Assembly (NCBI GenBank): GCA_018712075.1
Contig: DVHN01000101.1
Location: forward strand, 1-64,000
Length of the DNA stretch: 64,000 nucleotides
Reading direction: 5' to 3'
Source: Candidatus Fimimorpha faecalis
Lineage (GTDB): Bacteria; Bacillota; Clostridia; Lachnospirales; Lachnospiraceae
The position numbers were made by a program, and so were the translations under genes. Positions within the stretch are counted from its first letter, which is position 1, and each line of letters starts with the position of its first letter. Under the pieces are notes generated by a model. It searched no databases, was not told the origin of the DNA, and saw only the letters and a program-made list of their open reading frames with translations. Positions 58,607 to 64,000 of the stretch are shown here, in pieces.

Positions 58607-59331
58607 TCCAATATCTCTCCTTCTTGTTGAATTACTGCAATTCGGTCTTTATAAGCAACAGCACAAGAATGAAATTTCATCTTTTGAATGATGGAGTATT
58701 CTCCCCAACAATGCATTGGAATAATATGATCTACCTCCACTCGTTTGACAAACTCATTGATACCAAGATAAAAATCGTTTTCCTGTCTTGGATCTAATAC
58801 AAGAAATGCAATATTAGCATGTCTTCCATTTAATTTATCAATTTCTTCATAATAGCGGCGTTCCATTTCCTGATTCCACGCCTGTGCTTCCCCTCTCCAA
58901 AACCAAAAATGCAAATCTCCAGCATGATAGATCGTTTTTCCCTCACAAGTAATCCAAAATGCCACTCCTTCATCAGTAGATTGAAATGTCTCTATCTCTA
59001 TTCTATTTTCTTTCTTTTCTATATTATTTTGAAAAAATGTTCTATTTGTAAACTGTTCTCCTGCTCCGACAAATAGAACCTTATCTTTACAATTATCTGG
59101 AACCTTTTTCTCATCAATATCATCAGAAAGAATGTATTGAATTTTTCTATAGGAACTAGCTAGCTCAAATATTTTCTTCGAAAAATGATCTCCATGTGCA
59201 TGGCTTGCAAATACTATAAGAGGTTTTTCTAAATCTATAGCTGGAATATTACCTCTGTAATAATCAAATAAAAGATTTACAAAATCCAATTCTACTAAAA
59301 ATGAACTATGATGAATGTACGTAATTTTCAA
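58594..59331 (-). CDS. MBL-fold metal-dependent hydrolase
   Basis: A 245-residue cytoplasmic protein with a UlaG-like metallo-beta-lactamase fold. N-terminal ITYIHHSSFLVELDFVNLLF, metal motif FASHAHGDHFS (HxHxDH), a later HAGDLHFW with ligand His and Asp, and C-terminal IIPMHCWGEY. Substrate unknown; the group includes lactonases and phosphodiesterases. It has no signal peptide. It lies directly upstream of mutY with overlapping ends. Function cannot be deduced from mutY, since pairing may be only transcriptional. Confidence 0.85.
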   Translation of the reverse strand: MKITYIHHSSFLVELDFVNLLFDYYRGNIPAIDLEKPLIVFASHAHGDHFSKKIFELASSYRKIQYILSDDIDEKKVPDNCKDKVLFVGAGEQFTNRTFFQNNIEKKENRIEIETFQSTDEGVAFWITCEGKTIYHAGDLHFWFWRGEAQAWNQEMERRYYEEIDKLNGRHANIAFLVLDPRQENDFYLGINEFVKRVEVDHIIPMHCWGEYSIIQKMKFHSCAVAYKDRIAVIQQEGEILEWNS

Positions 59332-59471
59332 TTTATTTCCTCTTTTTCACACTATTTGTAATTATTAAGTTTTTTAAAGTATAGCATTGTTTTCTTTACC
59401 ATGCAATCTTTAATTATAAAGAGAAGGATTGTTTAATTGCTTGCTGGAGATTTCTTTTTCATATCATGATA

Positions 59472-59513
59472 AAAATAGAGGTCACCGAAAAATAAATATT
59501 TTCAATGACCTCT
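59472..59513 (-). terminator. Terminator of the GH28 gene
   Basis: AGAGGTCA ... TGACCTCT followed by ATTTTT on the minus strand, just past the stop at 59529. Confidence 0.82.
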
Positions 59514-59528
59514 TACTACTAAGTTTCA

Positions 59529-60704
59529 TTATTCTAATACATGATCAACATTTTCAATATGAATAGCTTCCCCATCGGCTCCTTCTACTATAACATTTTC
59601 CAATACAAACTTATGAATGTTATTTGCATAAATACCCATTTTACAAATCTCATCTGGAATTCCATCCATCATTGCAGGCTTTCCACTTTTTGCTTCTTGT
59701 GCATAGTTTACATATACATTTTTCATCTCTACTTGTTCAATCTTCTGTTCTGGAAGTCCATAGAAAAATGCCGCTGCCACATGACAATTCTCTGCATGAA
59801 TATTATGGAATGCAAGTGATTTTACAGACGGCGTTCTATCATCAACTGGAAGAGGATCTTTACACTGTACATAATCCGTATGTCCATCTTTATCACAGAA
59901 ATAGAAACTATTAATTACAAACGGAGTCATAACATGATCCATTTTAATATGTTCAAACAAAATTCCGTCAATGACCGCATCTTTTCCTCTTCCTCTGCGA
60001 GTCTTAATTCGCAATCCTCGATCGGTATGTAAAAATACACAATCCAACGCACGCAGATTTTTTACGCCACCTGCCATTTCACTTCCAAGTGTAATGGAAC
60101 CATGACCGTCTCTCATACAGCATTGACGAATTGTAATATTGGAAGATGGAGTTTTATACTTGGCTCCTACTTCAATCTTTCCAGATTTTACTGCAATACA
60201 GTCATCTCCTACCGAAAAATATACTCCTGCAATTTCTACATCATCACAGCTTTCTGGGTCCAATCCATCGGTATTTGGAGAATCTTTCGGTCCTAAAATG
60301 TTCAATCCAATAAATCTTAAATGATTGGAAAAGAATGGATGAATATTCCAGCTAGGACTGTTTTTCACAGTAATCCCAGCAAGCACAATATTTTCACAGT
60401 GATTTAAAAATACCATTCTTGGTCTTGCTGCAATACGAATTACTTTTGGTCTATCCCACCAATTCTCTCTGCTTGCATTTCCATTGATTGTTCCTGGACC
60501 ATATATTACAGCATTTTTTACATTGATTCCTGTAATAATTCCCGCAAACATCGGCATTGCTTCCCCTTCCCAAGTTCCGAGTAAAACTTCGCCCTTTCCA
60601 TCCGTACTTGTATATGCACCCTGTAAAACTGGAAATTTCTCACGTTCTGTCCATGCAGACAGTACGGCTCCTTCTTCTAATTCTAAATTTAAACCATCTT
60701 TCAA
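59529..60704 (-). pseudogene. 5'-truncated glycoside hydrolase family 28 (polygalacturonase-like) gene
   Basis: The retained part is a right-handed beta-helix GH28 enzyme: NTDGLDPESCDDVEI (catalytic NTDG), VGDDCIAVKSG (DD motif), DGHGSITLGSEM (His motif) and RIKTRRGRG. The track start (TTG at 60704) falls inside the conserved FLKDGLNLELEEGA strand, with no ribosome site. The same frame continues upstream only as KRIFHL before a TGA. The N-terminal region that normally precedes this strand (roughly 70-90 residues) is absent, and the esterase gene ends only 60 bases upstream. A deletion has probably removed the start. Otherwise the frame is intact, so the loss may be recent, or translation may begin at the TTG. 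Confidence 0.8.
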
Positions 60705-60763
60705 AAACAGGTGGAAGATTCTTTTTCAGAATTCCAAGGCTTTATAAATGGTCGTTTGTAAAC

Positions 60764-61582
60764 TTATTTTAATCCATTAATCCATTGTCCAGCCATGTCA
60801 GGCCAACACTGGCAGCGTGGCTGGATATCTTTTTCACAATTCATTCTGGCGGTTTCTTTGTCTCCAAGAGAAATTCCATGCGGACCATGCGGGAAAATAT
60901 GCATTTCTAGAGAAATATTATGTTGTCTTAATTTCATTGCCAATAGCAAGCTATTTTCGACTGGAACCGTATTATCTTCATACGTATGCCATAAAAACAC
61001 TGGTGGGGTATTCTCCGTCACTTGTTCCTCCAAAGAGAGTTTTTCCATCAATGCTGGTTCCATTGTTTGTCCAGTTAACATCTCAAAAGAACCTTTATGA
61101 GCAAATTCTCCACTTGTAATAACTGGATATGCCAAGATCATTCCATTTGGCTGGATCATCTGAGCCGTTGTTCCTAATTCTTCTCGAATCCAATCCTCTT
61201 TCCAAAACATTCCAAGACATCCCGCCAAATGTCCTCCAGCAGAAAAGCCGCATAAAATGATTTTGTTTTGATCCACCTTCCATTCTTTTGCATGTTCTCG
61301 AATTTCCTTCACCGATGCAGCCAATTCCAGCAATGCCTGCGGAAATACTACTTCCGGCCCTACATGATAGTCCAATACACAGGCGTGAAATCCCATTCCC
61401 ATAAACTTTAACGCCACAGGTTCCGCCTCTCGTTCTGAAACATGGTTGTATCCGCCTCCAGGACAAATGACAACCATTGGACGTTTTAAGTTCGGATCTG
61501 CTGATTCTAAATTTTCTAAAAGATAAATCCCCAGTTTTGCTTCCATTCCATTTACTGAAATGATTCTTTTTTCTACCTTCAT
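60764..61582 (-). CDS. Alpha/beta-hydrolase esterase, acetyl-xylan/pectin-esterase-like
   Basis: A 272-residue cytoplasmic alpha/beta hydrolase. Oxyanion region VVICPGGGYNHVSEREAEPV, nucleophile elbow CGFSAGGHLAG, acid region LWHTYEDNTVPVENSLLLA and catalytic His in FPHGPHGISLG. This pattern fits the carbohydrate esterase group that deacetylates plant polysaccharide oligomers. No signal peptide, so it acts on imported sugars. It lies upstream of the damaged GH28 gene, suggesting a former pectin or oligogalacturonide catabolic operon. Substrate inferred from context. Confidence 0.85.
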   Translation of the reverse strand: MKVEKRIISVNGMEAKLGIYLLENLESADPNLKRPMVVICPGGGYNHVSEREAEPVALKFMGMGFHACVLDYHVGPEVVFPQALLELAASVKEIREHAKEWKVDQNKIILCGFSAGGHLAGCLGMFWKEDWIREELGTTAQMIQPNGMILAYPVITSGEFAHKGSFEMLTGQTMEPALMEKLSLEEQVTENTPPVFLWHTYEDNTVPVENSLLLAMKLRQHNISLEMHIFPHGPHGISLGDKETARMNCEKDIQPRCQCWPDMAGQWINGLK

Positions 61583-61736
61583 AATTACCTCCTAAATTTT
61601 ATATTTTTATCATACCGTTTTTTCTTTCATTTTTCAACCATTAGAATTTTACATTATAATGGTTATTTTTCTATCATAGACAAACTTGTCCTATGATACA
61701 CTATAATAAAGGAATGTACTACGGAAAGGATGTTTT

Positions 61737-62525
61737 ATGAAATTATCCCCTGATATTAAATTTCACAAGAGCAAATGGATGGAAAATGGCTTAATTTGGA
61801 TGGCAGCATTTTTTTTAATCCTTGGAGCAGTTTTATACATACCATCTGTTGTTTTTGTCAGCAGTACTGTGGGAGAACGGGAACTTCCAATTTACAGCGT
61901 AGACACACAAAAAAAACAAGTTGCGCTAAGTTTTGATGCCGCTTGGGGAAACGAAGACACTCAAGAGTTACTATCCATTCTAGCTAAGCACAACGTTCAT
62001 GTTACTTTTTTTATGACTGGAGGATGGGTGGAATCCTATCCTGAAGATGTAAAAGCGATTCTGGCAGCTGGACACGATCTTGGAAATCATAGTGAAAATC
62101 ATAAAGAAATGAGTAAGCTTTCCAAAAGTGAAATAAAAAAAGAGCTTATGTCCGTTCATGATAAAGTAAAAGAATTGACTGGATATGATATGTTCCTTTT
62201 CCGTCCTCCATATGGAGATTATAATAATCAACTTATTACAACCGTCAAAAATTGTGGTTATTATACCATTCAGTGGTCCGTGGACAGCCTGGATTGGAAG
62301 GACTACGGGACAGAAAGTATTATAAAAACCGTCACACAACATAAAGCATTGAACAATGGTGCAATTATTTTAATGCACAACGGCGCCAAATATACAAAAG
62401 ATGCACTAGAAACGGTTATCACAACCTTACAGCAAGATGGTTACGAAATCGTTCCAATTTCCCAACTCATTTATAAAGATAACTACCATATGGATCATAC
62501 TGGAAAACAGATCTTAAATCAATAA
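61737..62525 (+). CDS. Polysaccharide deacetylase, PdaB-like
   Basis: A 262-residue membrane-anchored NodB-domain deacetylase. N-terminal transmembrane helix (WMAAFFLILGAVLYIPSVVF), then NodB motif 1 LSFDAAWGNEDT, motif 2 HDLGNHSENHKEM (metal histidines), motif 3 RPPYGDYNN, and DSLDWKDYG and ILMHNGAKYT further on. The AAWG form of motif 1 is typical of the sporulation deacetylase PdaB. GGAAAGGATGTTTT precedes the ATG. It is divergent from the esterase gene, with promoters expected in the 150-base gap. Confidence 0.88.
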   Translation: MKLSPDIKFHKSKWMENGLIWMAAFFLILGAVLYIPSVVFVSSTVGERELPIYSVDTQKKQVALSFDAAWGNEDTQELLSILAKHNVHVTFFMTGGWVESYPEDVKAILAAGHDLGNHSENHKEMSKLSKSEIKKELMSVHDKVKELTGYDMFLFRPPYGDYNNQLITTVKNCGYYTIQWSVDSLDWKDYGTESIIKTVTQHKALNNGAIILMHNGAKYTKDALETVITTLQQDGYEIVPISQLIYKDNYHMDHTGKQILNQ

Positions 62526-62948
62526 AAACACCCTAGTCTATTGATTCTTCTGCCAGTGTAATAGCAAAAAACGCTGGTAGAAGAATTATTATCGCCCTAT
62601 TATTTTCTCTATAATTGAATAATTCTATAAAATTCTCACAAAAAACATGAGAATTTTAAATTTATTTTACTATTTTTCCGATTCATGTTGAATTCTATAT
62701 ATATATATGATATAATTAATCTCATATAGCCTGGATATTTTTATAAAATTTGTACAGTCATCCGACTTGATTTTTTCATTTCCGATATGCAAAACGCAAT
62801 TTCCAAGACTACTGTTACTCAAGACGATTCTAAATAAGTTCCACTGAATCCAATCCCCATTGAACAATCAACAATCCATTTACTTTTATTCACTATTGTT
62901 TCAACCATTATAAAAAGCTGAGACAATAGCTTCTATAGATTGCGAGTG
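62526..62948. other. Intergenic region without a supported gene
   Basis: About 420 bases of AT-rich sequence between the deacetylase and the last gene. Besides the hairpin at 62545-62585 it holds an alternating TATATA tract near 62698 and a small hairpin (AAGCT...AGCTT) near 62915. The minus-strand 65-residue ORF is not convincing. Confidence 0.6.
62545..62585 (+). terminator. Terminator of the deacetylase gene
   Basis: TTCTTCTGCCAGTG ... CGCTGGTAGAAGAA stem with one mismatch, 20 bases past the stop; the following tract ATTATTATC is only moderately T-rich. Confidence 0.6.
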
Positions 62949-64000
62949 ATGCAAATGATTATTTATTCTACCAAAATTCATGTGAAAGATTCTTTCAATA
63001 CAATTACTTTCATTGAACTAGCAATTCAATGGAATCAGAGCAGTTGCTACGACGCCATTCCAAACCTTTCATGGGATGGCAGTAATTCCTATACTGCTGA
63101 ATACAACCACCGAAAATTTTGTATACAAATATTAGAAGAAGACCATATTGTGGCAATCCATTTTGAACGAGAAGAGCAAAATGACGTTCTCTGGAGTCAC
63201 GACTTTATTCTTCATGATAAAGAGGAGCCATATCCAACTATTTCGATACAGATTTTACGGGAAACACGCAGCAACCTGCCATTTGTACCTGACGGAAAAC
63301 CACCTCGTTTCGTCCGTATGTTATTGGACGCTGGATACGGTGCTATGGATTATGATCTTCCTATTTCAAATCAGGCGATCCCAATCACATTTTCTAATTA
63401 TTTCATTGTAAGAGACTTAATTTTTCAAAGGCGCCATTATTATCTTCCAGTTGTTTACGTAACACTGCATTGGGGAAATTATATTATTTCTCCCGATGAA
63501 CTTGCAAAACGACTACAGGGAATTGCACATGTTTTATACGAGACAACCTATGCGATTTCTAAGAAATTACAAAAAGATACTGCTGGTAAAAATCCACATA
63601 CTGGTTTGATTGGACTATATTGTGCCACATCCTCTCAGATTTATCATCCTAAAGATTATGCATCTTCTCAAATCTTTTGCAGGCATCTTTACCATACTAT
63701 TCAACAACATTATCTTATGAATTTTCGTCTCCTGTATAACGAAACCTGGTCAGGTCTTCAAAATATTATTTTACAACGGCGTACGGAACGACTGATGCGA
63801 GAAAAGCAAGATACAGAAATGGAAATGGAACAATACATCAACGATTTTGATGAAGAGATACAAGGCTACAAAAATGCATTAGAAAATATGTACCGAAAAG
63901 TACAGGCGTTAACGATTGAAAACAATCAACTCCGTAACAATCAATCCCAACTAATTCAAGGAACTCCCATTCTTATTAAAGGAAACGAGGAAGATCTTTA
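62949..64000 (+). CDS. Large uncharacterised protein, truncated by the window edge
   Basis: Not in the ORF track because no stop occurs before the edge. The frame from ATG 62949 (or 62955, better spaced from GAGTG) stays open for at least 350 codons: MQMIIYSTKIHVKDSFNTIT..., DGKPPRFVRMLLDAGYGAMD, RHYYLPVVYVTLHWGNYIIS, then a basic coiled-coil (RRTERLMREKQDTEMEMEQY, NALENMYRKVQALTIENNQL) and PILIKGNEEDLY at the edge. The N-terminal ~250 residues look like a globular domain followed by a coiled coil. I do not recognise the family; the layout recalls accessory or defence-type proteins with a further C-terminal domain, but that is a weak inference. Confidence 0.75.
   Translation, partial: MQMIIYSTKIHVKDSFNTITFIELAIQWNQSSCYDAIPNLSWDGSNSYTAEYNHRKFCIQILEEDHIVAIHFEREEQNDVLWSHDFILHDKEEPYPTISIQILRETRSNLPFVPDGKPPRFVRMLLDAGYGAMDYDLPISNQAIPITFSNYFIVRDLIFQRRHYYLPVVYVTLHWGNYIISPDELAKRLQGIAHVLYETTYAISKKLQKDTAGKNPHTGLIGLYCATSSQIYHPKDYASSQIFCRHLYHTIQQHYLMNFRLLYNETWSGLQNIILQRRTERLMREKQDTEMEMEQYINDFDEEIQGYKNALENMYRKVQALTIENNQLRNNQSQLIQGTPILIKGNEEDL

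Noticed and set aside
62670-62867. Minus-strand 65-residue ORF
   Set aside because: No ribosome site, runs into an AT-rich TATATA tract, and no recognisable features.

Overview
The window looks like the chromosome of a spore-forming, low-GC member of the Clostridia, most likely a Lachnospiraceae relative. The reasons are the AT-rich sequence, strong GGAGG ribosome sites, sporulation-lineage genes (whiA, a YlmC/YmxH-type protein, a PdaB-like deacetylase), an HprK/Crh-type regulatory module and a DUF5688-like protein. Almost everything from the left edge to about 61.6 kb is on the minus strand; only the S24-type regulator (27.4 kb), the deacetylase (61.7 kb) and the gene running off the right edge are on the plus strand. 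The assignment rests on gene content and family recall, not on database searches.

Layout, left to right. 0-5 kb: HD-domain protein, a secreted SH3/Ala-rich/3D-domain protein, a SpoU rRNA methylase and pfkA. 5-10.8 kb: dnaE, split into three exons by two related group II introns. 10.9-20.9 kb: aroE, DUF5688, tRNA-Arg, efp, yqeG, ymxH-like, nrdR, prfC, then the regulatory/cell-wall cluster crh-like, whiA, rapZ, murB, hprK. 21-30 kb: uvrC, ftsH, clpX, a divergent regulator with a small unlisted gene, and an HtrA protease. 30-42 kb: a membrane protein with a structured leader, then a hexitol-type PTS locus (two EIICB permeases, MtlR/BglG-type activator, EIIA, 1-phosphofructokinase family kinase, sorbose-1-phosphate-reductase-like dehydrogenase, HPr-like protein) interrupted by a lipoprotein gene flanked by two copies of a hairpin repeat. 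42-53 kb: thrC, a DHHW/MBOAT acyl-transfer pair, leuB-ilvD-ilvB, hflX and a TPR protein. 53-64 kb: galK-galT with an ArsR-type regulator, mutY, an MBL hydrolase, a 5'-truncated GH28 pectinase gene beside an esterase, a polysaccharide deacetylase and an incomplete coiled-coil protein.

The most striking feature is dnaE. Removing 6251-7680 and 7918-8828 restores one 1156-residue DnaE reading frame with the family motifs intact at both joints. Both intervening sequences have group II intron ends and domain V hairpins, and each has an EBS1 that matches its own upstream exon. Neither carries an intact maturase: one has no ORF, and the other keeps only the two ends of an intron-encoded protein. Production of this DNA polymerase should therefore depend on RNA splicing, probably helped in trans.

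A second theme is divided labour between two HPr-like proteins. The one beside whiA keeps the Ser46 region but has Glu in place of His15 (Crh-like). The one in the PTS locus keeps His15 but has Ala at the Ser46 position. The PTS locus itself suggests a possible route from a hexitol phosphate through a ketose-1-phosphate to fructose-1,6-bisphosphate.
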